Source: Byssochlamys sp. IMV 00236 (lineage: Eukaryota > Ascomycota > Eurotiomycetes > Eurotiales > Thermoascaceae). Taken from it: a DNA stretch of 64,000 nucleotides. A program made the position numbers and the translations under genes. The DNA lies in assembly GCA_001931875.2 (NCBI GenBank), contig MSJH02000813.1, positions 1 to 64,000 on the forward strand. The letters are read 5' to 3'. The first letter of the stretch is position 1. Each line of letters opens with the position of its first letter. This document shows positions 1 to 11,609 of the stretch, one piece after another. The notes beneath the pieces were generated by a model. That model did no database searches. It was given only the letters and a program-made list of their open reading frames with translations, and had not been told where the DNA came from.

Positions 1-710
1 CTGCAGCGTCGCGACGGGATTCGATTGTCGAAGGTCCCAGTACCGGACGGACTTGTCCCATGACCCCGTGGCAATCATAGGGGCATTGGAATTGGGAGCT
101 TCGAAAAACCGCACGCATTTAATGGGAGCGTCGTGTGCGGCGACTTGCTGTGCTGGTGCCCCGTTGGCGGCGAGGTCGAGTAGTCGGGCTGTATTGTCTG
201 CGCCTGCGCCGACAACTTTGGATCCGTCCTGTTTTTGTAGTTAGCTAGTTAGTTTGTTGATAATAGAGGTTTCGTTTGCTAGGCGCAGTTATTCTTGTAT
301 AAAACTATACTATCAATGTATAGTGCATCATGCTCGATGGGATGATAAGTTTGACATTGATATCGGGGCCCACTGTAAGTAGTTATACTATAAATTGAAT
401 AATACATACAGATGCGCCAAAAAAAAGTAAACCGGTCAAAATTCCGGTTTCCGTAAGAAAAAAGATAAAAATAAAATAAAAATAAAAAACTCACCTTAGA
501 CCACCGACAGCTCAAAACCGGAGCATCAAAACTGATCATTGCCTTTCCTTCTCCCGTTGCATTCTGCGTCACATCGTAAATCCGAACTTTATTGTCCCAC
601 GATGCGACAGCCAGATAGTTTCCCGCGGACGACCATGATAGGTCGGAGACGCTGTCCTCGGGTGCATTTGCAAGTTGCACATCTTTGGATAAATCTGTAT
701 TTCCGGACAT
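1..710 (-). CDS. RAE1: Rae1/Gle2 WD40 mRNA-export factor (5' part, cut by window edge)
   Basis: Nuclear-pore-associated WD40 beta-propeller that helps export mRNA; the Aspergillus orthologue is known as SonA. Exon 1 runs 710 down to 495 (72 codons, ATG at 710) and ends at a GTGAG donor. The intron is 494-229 (266 nt, long for this genome). Exon 2 runs from 228 to the window edge in the same phase. The N-terminal block EDSVSDLSW and the WD repeats SWDNKVRIYDV and GSWDKSVRYWDLRQSNPV match the Rae1/Gle2 family closely. In the first visible repeat, SKDGSKVVGAGADNTARLLD is formed across the splice. The remaining repeats lie outside the window. An extra short upstream coding exon cannot be excluded, but the ATG at 710 gives a family-like N-terminus. 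Confidence 0.9.
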
Positions 711-1317
711 TTCGGCCCTTTTCTTTCCCTTCGTTTCGGCGTTCTTTTTCTGACTGGACTGACGCCCTGTCTGAAGAACCTGCAGGAGATAGATCTGGTA
801 GAGTCCCAGACTCCTGATGCTTCCAACGCACCGGGAAGTACTTAGTTAGGTAGAGAGAGACAAAAGATTAGGTAACTAGGTACTATGATATGAAAGTCTG
901 GAAATCAGGCAGGGCAACCCCCAAGGTTACGCATGCAACGCTAGAAGGCATCAACAAGACGCATCAGTACTAAGACCAGTATTAGTGCTCTTTTTTTTTT
1001 TTCTGTTGGCGGACGAATTATCTCTTTGTTTTCGTTTCTACGGCATTCTCAAGGAGCTAGACTAAATGTGGTTTAGCCTTATAAGTTCCTGAGAGCTCAG
1101 ACCATCGCCACATCGTTCCGACAGTCTGTCAACTGGTCAACAACCGCCGAGAGGAAAGTACAGTACGTATATGGACTGTTCGCATAGAAAACAAGGTATT
1201 ATTGATTCCTTTAGTAGGTCATATATATTCAGGGTGATGCTTTATCTCGACTTGTATGTTCGTAATCATGAAAAGAAAAATCTCGTAGCTCATAATACCG
1301 CTGTAACGCTGTCGTGC
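711..1317. other. Intergenic: RAE1 upstream region and VPS36 3' side
   Basis: About 600 bases between the RAE1 start codon and the VPS36 stop codon, both genes being on the minus strand. It should hold the RAE1 promoter and the VPS36 3' UTR. A poly-T run sits near 991-1003. I see no supported gene. Confidence 0.6.
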
Positions 1318-3352
1318 TCAGACAACGAGGCGGGAGACAGCATGTTCAAGGATATGGGCCCCTGGATCTTGATCAGACATTGAAATGTGATTGCTCCAGA
1401 ACCGAGATCCTTCGATGCCATCTTCTCTGCAGAGAAAACCTCTGTCCTCTGCCATCTCCAGTTCCTCGGCCGCTACACCAACGCTCCACCCGAAACGACG
1501 GGCGGCCTCCTGTGCAGTCACACCTCTACCGAACGTCTGCCAATCCCAAGCAACAGGCTCACTTGGTGGAGTGCGTCTGAGCTCTTCCATCCATACTTGG
1601 ATTTGCTTGATCGTCTTCTCATCGCTCCAGTCATACCGCTGAACAACAAGAAGCCCGCTCTTGAACTTGCGCAGACGGATCGGGAGCTTGAGTTTCTCCC
1701 ACAGTTCAGCCGCCTTTTTGAAATCAGAGGGACTGACCAGCTCGACGCCATTTCTGCTGCGGTTGAAAACGGCCCAAAGGTCGATTAGACTCATGATGCC
1801 GCCTTCCTTCCGAAGTATTCCATTCCGGTCATCAGTAAGATACTCGGCCAAATTCCGGGAAAGCTCCGAGAGATACAGGTTCTCAGAGCTGGAACTAAGC
1901 ATGTCCTTTGTAGTGATCATACCGAGCGCATCAGCCGATTGTGAAAGTAACGCGCTAGCTTCAGTAGAATCACCGTTCGACAGACGATTTTCCCGAGAAA
2001 AAGTCTCAGCAAGAGCGATTACTTCTTTGGCAGACGCCATGAGCGCTTCCAAGTCCTCAAATGCATTTCCAATGACAAATTCATTCTTCCTCCGCAACTC
2101 AGCACCTCGTCGTTCGAGTCCGGCAATGCCGACTCCTGTCGATCGAAGATCCGTGTGCTGACGAGTGCCAGCATTGACCGCACTGAAGGACTGAGGTGCT
2201 GACGATTGCGAAGGCTGCGGGACCGGCGGAGCACTCTGTAGAAGCCATTTCCTCTGCACTAAAGCTCCCTTTAGTCTTTCATGAAAGATCTTCTCTCCTC
2301 CCCCACGGAACGAAAGCTTGACACAGTCCGTGATCTCAGTGTTGATGATGCTTGACTGTGCAAAGAGAGGCGCTGGTGATTCTGCACGACGAAGATCGTC
2401 GTTCCTCAGACGCAGAGCACCCGCTGCAACCAACGAGGCTCCACACATTTCGCATTCAATGATAGATGGATGATTGACAAAAGTACATCGTGGACACGCC
2501 ACGGATTGCGAAGGTGTTGGCGATGAGAGACCAGTAGCCGGTTCAGCGCCTCCTGCTTGAGACTGATCTTGGCTGCCAGACACATCAGGCTGCGACGGGT
2601 TATTGGCGCCTCGATTCGCAGCTGCGGCAATCGCAGCTTTCAGCACCGTTGTAAAAGGTGGCTTTATACCACATGCCAGACAAGGCGGCAAATCCGACGA
2701 CGGATTAGCAATTGCTGGATCGAAGTTCGACGGAACCGGGTTGGAGAAGGAGCATATAGGACAAATCCAAGTTGCGCTTATCGGATTGGGGTTGGGGGAT
2801 GCCACCGGGGCAGCAAACGGACTGGATCTCCGGGGAACCGGGGAGCTCGATGGGCCATTTGAGGAACCAGAGGGTTTGCCTGCTGATAAAACTCCATCCC
2901 TGGCCGGTGATGATCCCAGTCCACGTCTCGGAGGTTTGGGATAGACGGTTATCTTCGCAGACGACTTAAGAAACCCTGCCTTGACCGAATGAGTTGACAG
3001 CGCAAAGATGTTGCCACTAAATACCTACCTGATATTCCACTCGATCTATATCCTTGAGGTCGAAACTAACGGAATACTTCCGTGGCTCATCTGCTGAAAC
3101 ATAGCATACTCGGTAGGAAGTCAGGTACGCATGACCGTTTTGGTAGTTGGGGATCTTGTATTTCCTACACAGGCACCAGCATGATGTCAGAATCCAGAAA
3201 TAAGGACATTACAGTAGCAAGATGAAAGGGGGTTATGACAAGTAGTCTCACCCTTCATACAACCCCACCGCATCCTGGACGAAGAGCAGAGTCTCATCTG
3301 GTAACAGTGACGGGCGGAGTGCAGTGGTCAGGTCCACTGGCTTGAGTAACAT
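1318..3352 (-). CDS. VPS36: Vps36, ESCRT-II subunit with GLUE domain and NZF zinc fingers
   Basis: Subunit of ESCRT-II, which sorts ubiquitinated cargo into multivesicular endosomes. Three exons: 3352-3252, 3164-3029 and 2979-1318, giving about 632 aa. The N-terminus (MLLKPVDLTTALRP, then KYKIPNYQNGHAYLTSYRVC) is the PH-like GLUE fold. It is interrupted after about residue 100 by an insertion with two NZF-type fingers, WICPICSFSN...CLACG and VACPRCTFVN...CEMCG, as in yeast Vps36. GLUE resumes with TDCVKLSFRGGGEKIF. The EAP30 winged-helix part fills the C-terminus (GIAGLERRG through WDWQTFGRGVTAQEAARRFGW). The exon 3 acceptor is ambiguous: AAG before 2979 keeps AGFLKSS, as I expect for the family, while CAG before 2976 drops one Ala. 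The gene is divergent from the Thp3-like gene. Confidence 0.95.
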
Positions 3353-3872
3353 CTATCCCGCTGTGATCGTAGAGAATGCTGGCATGCATATCATTGTGAA
3401 GAAAGCACAGTATTGTTTCTTTCTGCACTATCCAGTTGTCAACTTGAATGGTTATCTCCAGCTCCAAGCTCACTTACTTATCGCCCGTGAAGTGGGCTGG
3501 AGCTCTCAGCCACAATAACTGCCGAAGCCACCGAGCGGGACGCCTGGAAGCGGTAACTTAAGCGATCCTCATTTCTCTCTGCCTTCGCATCTCCTGACTT
3601 GCCCAAGGTTCTCCCTCCATCGAATTATCCTGCGACCACAGCTAGACAGCGTGGGATATCTATCTATCCGTGTTGACCAGTTTGTTCTTTCAGCCACAGT
3701 GACTCCCGGGCTGTCATTTTCCTTACTCTTTCTGACTTTGCTTTCTCCCTCTGTCCCGTATCGTGGTTGTGGAGAGGACGAGTCCTCGATTTCCTCACTC
3801 TCGATATTCCGTAGACCTTGTGAAACACCCTAATCATTTTCTCTGTTCTGCCCGGGAAGAATTCACTTCATC
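3353..3872. promoter_or_regulatory. Divergent promoter region VPS36 / Thp3-like gene
   Basis: 520 bases between two start codons pointing away from each other. Pyrimidine-rich stretches occur at 3570-3620 and 3715-3760 on the plus strand just upstream of the Thp3-like ATG, typical of fungal core promoters and 5' UTRs. I see no clear TATA box. Confidence 0.6.
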
Positions 3873-5537
3873 ATGAGTTCCAGCATTCCTCCATGGCGTG
3901 CTGGAGCACCGGCTGTGACAACGACCTCTTCCTATGTTGGAAATAGTGAGTCTTCTTTCCAGCTGCGTAATGAGTGTGTCTCTGACTCTTCTGTAGCGTC
4001 TCCGGCATATATTCCTGTTCAAGCTCGCCGTAACTTTGGCTATTCCGCCGATTCATCTCATACAAGCACAGTCTCGAATGCCGCCGCCCAATCTTCGCCG
4101 CCTCGCGCTCAACCTCCACCTGCAAAGAAAGTCGAATGGCCACTTTCGGTCCGCATGTATGTGCAGCGCAGCTTCGTACCGGAGTACCAGATAGCAGGGA
4201 TCAGCAGGCAAGAAATGGAGGCGAAGCTGAAACAAGTGATCAGCGAGGCTGCTGAGAGCAACAAGCTGGAGTCAATCAACTGGGATGCGTTGCCTCTTCC
4301 ACAGGTTATGATTCAGAACGAACGCAATAAGATACTGACAAACCCTGCTGTGTCATCATGGACTACCTCGACCGGGTTTGCCTCAAGATACGACGCCCCG
4401 AGTGATGATCGCGCGAAGAAGAGAAAGTCAAACGACTACTCGACTGAGGAGGCAGACAGTTCCCCACCCTGGAGGAAGACTAACAATCGCAATAATTTTG
4501 AAGATCGCACCAGTTATTCCCCCAATGACAAGCGACAACGAATAGATTACAGCCTAAACTCAAGTAAGTCCAAAGCTAATCTGGAGATCCGGAGGAAGCG
4601 GTTCGAAGATTCCCGCGGATATGGATCGCCACAGACCTCTTCTCGCGACGAGTCCCCTGCTGGGGGCCACCAAGGCCCTGTCGTTGGACGGTGTCAGAAT
4701 CTGGAGAAGAACTACTTCCGCTTGACTTCGGCTCCTAACCCGGATACCGTCCGTCCCTTGCCGGTTTTGGAGAAGACCCTGGACTTGCTCAAGAAGAAGT
4801 GGAGGAAAGAAAATAACTATGGTTATATCTGTGATCAATTCAAGTCGTTGCGGCAAGACTTGACAGTGCAACATATCCGGAATGAATTCACTGTCAACGT
4901 CTATGAGATCCATGCTCGGATTGCCCTGGAGAAAGGAGACCTTGGTGAGTATAATCAGTGTCAAACGCAACTGCGGGCACTGTACGCACAGAATCTGGGA
5001 GGACACCCGACGGAATTCAAGGCGTATCGCATTCTCTATTTCATTCATACTCGCAACCCGACGGCTATGAACGACGCATTGGCAGATCTAACCCCAGCAG
5101 ATAAATCTGACCCCGCTGTCAAACATGCCCTTGAGGTCCGCTCGGCCCTTGCACTTGGGAATTATCATCGGTTCTTCCAGCTCTATCTGGATACGCCGAA
5201 CATGGGAGCGTATCTCATGGACATGTTCGTTGACCGGGAGCGACTCTCTGCTCTTGCATGCATTTGTAAAGCGTAAGTGATGCAACGACAGAACACGCAG
5301 GAATCCAAACTAACTTCTTGCAGGTACAAGCCGGACGTAAATATCCGTTTTATTACTGAAGAACTAGGCTTCGAGTCCGACGAGCAAAGCGCACGCTTCA
5401 TCCTCGATCACGCTCCAGAAGAACTCCTCCAGGAGAAGGATGGCGGAGTGAAGCTCATGACGGGCAAAGCAGGTCGTATTTTCGAAGTGGCCAAAACCGA
5501 TGCCCACAGAGTCGTCGACATCAAAGGACAGATTTGA
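3873..5537 (+). CDS. SAC3/GANP-family protein, Thp3/LENG8 type
   Basis: Family known for linking transcription elongation, splicing and mRNA export (yeast Thp3, human LENG8). Proposed exons are 3873-3945, 3997-5272 and 5324-5537, giving 520 aa. The first intron (3946-3996, GTGAGT...CTGAC...TAG, 51 nt) has no stop and is a multiple of three, so it can be misread as coding. The second intron (5273-5323) is required to reach the conserved C-terminus (YKPDVNIRFITEELGF). Residues 1-250 are low-complexity, rich in Ser, Arg and Asp. From about residue 255 the SAC3/GANP domain begins: VVGRCQNLEKNYFRLTSAP, RQDLTVQHIRNEFTVNVYE, NQCQTQLRALYAQNL, AYRILYFIHTRNP. This block is very close to LENG8/Thp3 and distinct from the longer Sac3 itself. 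Confidence 0.9.
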
Positions 5538-7540
5538 AATTCGCTTATGAAGCTATTTCAATCTACTGCCCGGAGCTATTCTTAAATCTTTCGTATTCAC
5601 CCTTAGCGGCATGCATACCAGCCGGTGACATCCGAATTTCACTGTTTTCGCTTTCGCCTATTCACTATTCTTTTTCATTCTTCGGTGACTACTATTTCCG
5701 GTCACCCACTTTCTTCCGCGTCTGAGCGTACGACATACCCGGTATTGTCAGCATATCGGCGTCATCCCTTGGCGATGCATGTTCTGTGGGTTCGGACGGT
5801 GTTGGCTTTGCCGTAATTTCGCATCTGAGATTCCCCCGGGAGACCTGGCTAATGATACCACACGAGCGGCTGCGATTGTGTTGGACAATGTTCTGGTCTT
5901 TTTTTGCGTTGACTCTAGTGGATAGATCCATAGTAGCGTACAGCAGTTGCATATTGAAGTTAATAAATATGATCTTTGAACAACCCCGTCTCCGCGTCTC
6001 GTTATTGGTTAGAGCCATTACCAGGCAGTCACCTACCATCCTACCATCTGAAACTGGTCCTGAGGATGCTAGGACTGATGGTGTGGCTGAATAGTGAACT
6101 GATCAAAGGGCCTGTCGCGTTCTAAGCCAAGTTGGACGAGATGACGTGTGCCCCCAATGACGAGGGAAAGATTAGATTCGCGATATCTATCTCAAACTAT
6201 AAGCAACAAACACATAGTCAAATCTTAGCCGGCTAGTTGAAGGGTAAACAGGGTTTCGTCAACCCATATCCTAGTCTAACAGCCTCTAACTATATAACCC
6301 TGTTCAATGCTATCTAGGAAGTCCAACTCGTCTGGTTATGGGCCCAGAAAGGAGAGGAGATCTAGATGCCATAGATATTATGCGAAACTACATGGATTTC
6401 CACTCAAGTGGTAAATATGAATTGGGGATCCCCAGTTCCTTTGGCGAAATCTCTCTAAAACTCGAGTTGTCATCCCTGTTTCTATACAAAATTTGTCACG
6501 AAACATTTACTGTTATAGTATTCCACAAGTCCCCGACTGCGCCCTGGAAGCTGTGTCATACTTGACTTTTGATTTATCCTTGGACCTGAAAACTCCCAAC
6601 TGACCACGTTCCAGACAGTCCGTGTCTCCCAGATCTACTCGACATAGTAGATTTAGCAGTTGCGTTGCTACTACTCAGTACTAGCCCTCTATCTAATTAT
6701 CTCTGTCTCTGCCCTTCCAAATTCAGGATCTGAAACGCGACCAGTGGTAGGACTGACATGGCAGAAGTTGCGTCGCTGCACTTACTTATTTATTACCTGC
6801 TGATTTGCGTCCTACAGCAAAGTAACTAAATCAATATAGCAGTCATTCTCAGTACTCACAAGGTTTTCAGATGCATGCAGGCATGCATATATGCGATTCC
6901 GAATTTCTTCCGTCTTTCGTTGTGGAGTCTTTTGATGCATGTACTGCCGCAGTCTCCCTTTTTCTTCTTAGTTTGATGCGTGTTTTTCATCCTTCTTGGT
7001 GCGCAATCCTCTTCATTTTTTTCATTTTTTTTTTTTGCAGATAATCTAACTTACATAACTAATCTTGGATGTAATGCGCGCTGTCATATTTATCCGCGTT
7101 ATGACGAGTGACGTCGAGGTGGATTCGTCCAGATGGCAGCGCGGTACTTTATGTAGGTTGTGTAGTAACATACGTTAGGTAGTTACCAAGCGTCATATTC
7201 CAATTTAATTTAATTATAGGTAGGTACCACTATAAACTACTAAGGTATCTAGTCTTACCATTTGCGTACAGAATATACATAACTGAACGTCGCTTTGATC
7301 ACGATGACTCCTATGATTCTTCCCCCTTTCTCTTTCATCATCACTGGGCAACTCAGGCATCTAGACAGGACAGCCTAAGCGCCCGATATTAAATTAGATG
7401 CCGGCCCGGCCCTATTAGATTCGAAAAGGAGGTGGCAGGTTAAATTGAAGAGAGCGCTGCAAGGGCGCCGCCGCCTATGTATGTAACGCACCACTCAGCG
7501 GCACAAGGAGGTTTTTCGTGAAGGGAGATCGCGCGCGCGA

Positions 7541-7572
<32 letters not shown>

Positions 7573-9491
7573 AGACAAAAAACAGGTGGGCGCTTCCATG
7601 ATCCCTCGATAAATTTGTAGAGTGTGCTCTAGCTAATAATCTGTGTGAGCAGTAGAGACACCCTGCCCTGCCCCTTTGAGACTTCCCAAGAGAATACCAT
7701 AGCAGCTACTCAGGCTAGCTTAGCCCTATGGGAGAAAATGACCCAGTAGGAGTTGTCCCGCGGAGGATCATCGTCGGGGAATTTCCAGGCGCTTGGGTGC
7801 ATCCTTAATAGGTCTCTTTATTGCTTGTTAGTACGGAGTATGTATCGAGGGTATCGTGGCGCATGCTTTTGTGCGTTGGGCTGAGGGCCCGCTCCAAACG
7901 TTACTGGGATATATATTTCTTTGGCGCGTGTCAGGTTCCTTTTTATTTATTTTTTTTGCTGGATGTGGAAACAGGATACGATAAACTAGACTAGGGGGAA
8001 GAGTATTATTTGAGATTATTGTGTCTGAGATGATAACAGGGCATGATCGTACTGGTACTGGGTTCCTTTTCTCAGGGTGGTCATACTTGGCGACTACTAA
8101 ATGATTTCAACGGTATAACCCAGCCGAAAGGAGGCTCTAATCTGATCTAATGTTGTTCATCTTAACGATAGGGATTATTAAAATTTTCGAGATAGAGAAA
8201 GGGGGAAAAGTTATTCGTGCCACGGCGAGGTATTATTATTATCTATGGTTATCGATCGCCAACAACCCTGGAACAGGATTAGTTTCAATGGGGTCCCGTG
8301 GCGGGGGGATAATAGTAACTCAGCGTCAATTGCGAATTCTTTTTGCCATTTGCCTTCTGGTGGACTGCGAACCCTGGAACCAACATCGATGGCTCTGAGT
8401 TACCTAGGTGGTTATGTGACTGGTGCATCCGTTGTGCTGGAAAGGAGGGGTTGTTCCCTTTGTTCCCAAATTCGCCTTCATCCTCTGTTCTGATCCCAAA
8501 AAGTTCCTTAGCGCCCTCATCACATCACAGGGACCCGACAATTTGAATGAATGATCTACGCCACGCATGTCTCTCCTTGATTGACAGACAGTTGGGCAGT
8601 AGTTCTGTCACGGAAGGGGTCTTCAGCTTCCCCGGCAGTGTTGGTTGCTTTTCTAGTAGGTTCGGTCTTATCGATAGGGGCGATAATAATTATTCTGGGT
8701 ACGCATTCACGCCTCCTAAAGTTCTGCTCTAACTCACTAATTCAACTAACTCACTCGCTAAACGACAGGGCTGGGGCTGATCCATCTTTTCGCCTTTCTC
8801 CTCCACGAGTGTCTAGTGACGCCTTAACGCCCAGACCAACTGGATCCAACTGAACCAAGAGAAGCTCTGAGCACGCTGCAGACGCTTAGGCAGGCACACA
8901 CGTTGCTGTCGGTCCCTACGTTACCCGCCATCGTCGCATATGAGATACTCTTGTTGATCGTCGATTCTCTCTCTCTCTCCGTCTCTCCACCCTTCCACGC
9001 AGGGACCAGATATTACATTACCTACATAGTCTAACAGGACCTGGGATTTCTTGCTGTCATTCCCTCCCCCCTTCGCCCTCGACTTGCTTGTCTGTCTCTT
9101 TCGCGGAATCCAGGGCATCGAGACTGCGGGCCACTTTGGAGAGAATCCCACACCCCACAAGAGAAAGCGTGGGCATCAGTGCCGCGCAAAGTCACAGCCA
9201 CAGAGAAAAAGAGTCGCCCGTGGGTGCACGACCGCGGACCCTCCCGTTCCCCGTCCAGTCAAGCCAATTCATTGTCCCTGGGACCGAAGGATCAACCTCA
9301 GGGGGGCCACCGGGGCACTGGTCGTCGTCGCAATTCGGGTCTGCAAGCTGCTCACCCGCGAGAGGGGACCGTTCGAATTTAACTCTGCTGTCGCCCTCGA
9401 CGTCGAACTTCCTTTCTGTGTTGCCCCGTTCTGCAAGAGAAGAAAAAGAATCCTGTCGAAACCCGGCGTAGGTTTGCCGTGAGGAAGAAAC
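5538..9491. other. Gene-free 3.95 kb upstream of BEM1
   Basis: No open frame here looks like a protein I recognise and none has good fungal codon patterns over a long distance. The left part (5538 to about 6100) is the 3' side of the Thp3-like gene. The right part is CT-rich and probably contains a long BEM1 promoter and 5' leader, with a CT microsatellite at about 8965-8990. A GAAA microsatellite lies at 7542-7571 and one TACGGAGTA copy at 7832-7840. Confidence 0.55.
7542..7571. repeat. GAAA tetranucleotide microsatellite
   Basis: About seven to eight consecutive GAAA units inside the long intergenic region upstream of BEM1, preceded by a GC-alternating run (GCGCGCGC). Visible directly; no coding role. 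Confidence 0.9.
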
Positions 9492-11609
9492 ATGAAGGTG
9501 CGTCTTATCCATCACTACTTGCTACTACTCAATCATACTCTCCCCCCGTCGGCTCCGGCGTGCGAAAGCCCCTCATTTTTCGGATCGTCGCTCGATGCGG
9601 ACCAACTAACCTGCTCGACGACACAACAGGCCATCAGACGGTCTCTCAAAGGGGAGCACAAGTCCGGTCATAATTCGATTTCGATTGCGCAGAAGAAGTA
9701 CACAGTCGGCTACAAGTCGGCCATTGCCTTACCGCCCAAGAAGGTGAGTTGAATTGTTTGTCCGGTGGCTATCTTATGTTTTTTCCGAAGCATGCCCGTG
9801 CCCCAGCGCGCTAACGGCACGCGTGTGCGCCCCTCCAGGTAATCAAAGCAATATACGACTACGAGCCCGAGCCTGGCAATTCCCAGGAGCTAGCCTTCAC
9901 CAAGGGTGACTTCTTCCATGTCGTCAGCCGCGAGGACGACCCTGATTGGTACGAAGCGTGCAACCCGCTGAACGAGGCAAGGGGCCTGGTGCCGGTGTCT
10001 TATTTCGAGACCGTCGGCAAGAACGAGAGGGATAGCGGAGGATCCGTTGAAGCCCACAAACAGAACCTGCACGACTCAGGCTTCTCCGATCGCACTTCGC
10101 CAGCGCAACCAGACTCGACCAACTCCAGCAAATCCGGAGCTTTCGCTCGCATGTCCGCCATGGGGAAGGGAGCTATGGTATATGGCGTCGTCCAGTACGA
10201 TTTCCAGGCTGAGCGCCCGGACGAGCTGGACGCAAAGGCCGGGGAGGCCATCATCGTCATTGCCCAGTCGAACCCGGAGTGGTTCGTGGCCAAACCCATC
10301 GGTCGCCTGGGCGGTCCCGGCCTGATTCCAGTGTCGTTCATCGAGCTGCGAGACATGACGACCGGCCAGGCCGTGGCAGACCCTCTGGAAGCGGTGAGAA
10401 AGGCGGGTGTACCCAAGGTGGAGGAATGGAAGAAGATGACCGCCGAATACAAGAACTCCAGCATCACACTCGGAAAACTGGATTCGACGAGCACGTCGAG
10501 TGTGCAGTCCGTCACGACCAGTATGCGGAAGATGTCCGTGACTCCCGACGCCCCGGTTCACACCAACGGACAACAGAACGTGAGTACCGGAGAAAAACCG
10601 CCCTCGAGGAAGCCGGTCGACGGTAAACTAATCAGGTACTTTGTTTCAGGGACATCATCATGATTCCGGATATGCGGCGGTTGGACAGCCAACTCCGCAG
10701 TTCCGCGAGCCTTCCTATCAACCACCTCTCCTGGCTCCGGTGTCGGCATCGATCCCCCGATACTGTTTCGACAACGACAAGTACTGGTATATCATTGAGG
10801 TTAAGATGGAAGACGGTCGCTGGTGGGAGCTATCGCGATACTACCACGATTTCTACGACTTCCAGATCGCCCTGCTCACCCAGTTCGAGGAAGAGGCGGG
10901 TAACCGCGGCAAGCCACGGACACTGCCGTTCATGCCCGGGCCCGTCACTCATGTCACGGATGCCATCTCGAACGGTCGCAGACAGAATCTCGACGAGTAT
11001 GTCAAGAAGCTTCTGGCCATGTCTCCCCACATCTCTCGTTGCCAGCTCGTGAGACAGCTCTTCGCCCCTAGACCGGGCGACTTCGAAATTGACCCCAACG
11101 CTCTGGGCGATGATTACAGACACTCTGGTGGTTCGCAACAGTCGTCCGTCCACGATGTCTCGCGCACCGTGTCTCGACAATCGTCCCATGGACAGATCAA
11201 CGGTGGAGCGGGAGCCTACCCCGGAGTCGGCAACCGCGTCAGTCACCAGCGTTCTCAGGCCTCGATGTCGCAGACAAACGGCCCCCCGCAGTCGCGCCTG
11301 GAGATTCAGGCGCAGTCCATGAATCGTCAGCCCAGCTCTCTAACTCAGGCATCTACGTCCTCGAATACCGGCGCAATGAAGATCAAGGTCTTCTACCAGG
11401 ACGATCTTATTGCCGTCCGTGTGCCCAACGATGTCAATTTCCAGGGGCTGAAAGAGAAACTCCAGGATCGTTTGAAGGTCAACGACGATATTATTATCCA
11501 GTACAAGGACGATTCGAGCGGCAGCTTTGTGGAGATCATCAGCGATACCGACCTGGACACCGCTCTGCAGAGAAACCCAAAGTTGACACTAGTGGTCAAC
11601 CATGCCTAA
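9492..11609 (+). CDS. bemA: Bem1/Scd2 polarity scaffold (SH3-SH3-PX-PB1)
   Basis: Scaffold that ties Cdc42, its GEF Cdc24 and PAK kinases together at growing hyphal tips. Four exons: 9492-9497 (only ATG AAG), 9630-9743, 9839-10579 and 10650-11609, giving 606 aa. The micro-exon gives the family start MKAIRRSLKG. The 132-nt first intron has a GTGCGT donor, a CTAAC branch site and a CAG acceptor, and is stop-free and divisible by three. SH3-1 is at residues 41-103 (IKAIYDYEPE...GLVPVSYFE), SH3-2 at about 152-216 (VYGVVQYDFQAERPDEL...GLIPVSFIEL), PX at about 321-429 (YWYIIEVKMEDGRWWELSRYY...RTLPFMPGP) and a C-terminal PB1 domain at about 529-606 (KIKVFYQDDLIAVRV...). The linkers are Ser/Gln-rich. 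Domain order and length match fungal Bem1 proteins. Confidence 0.96.
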
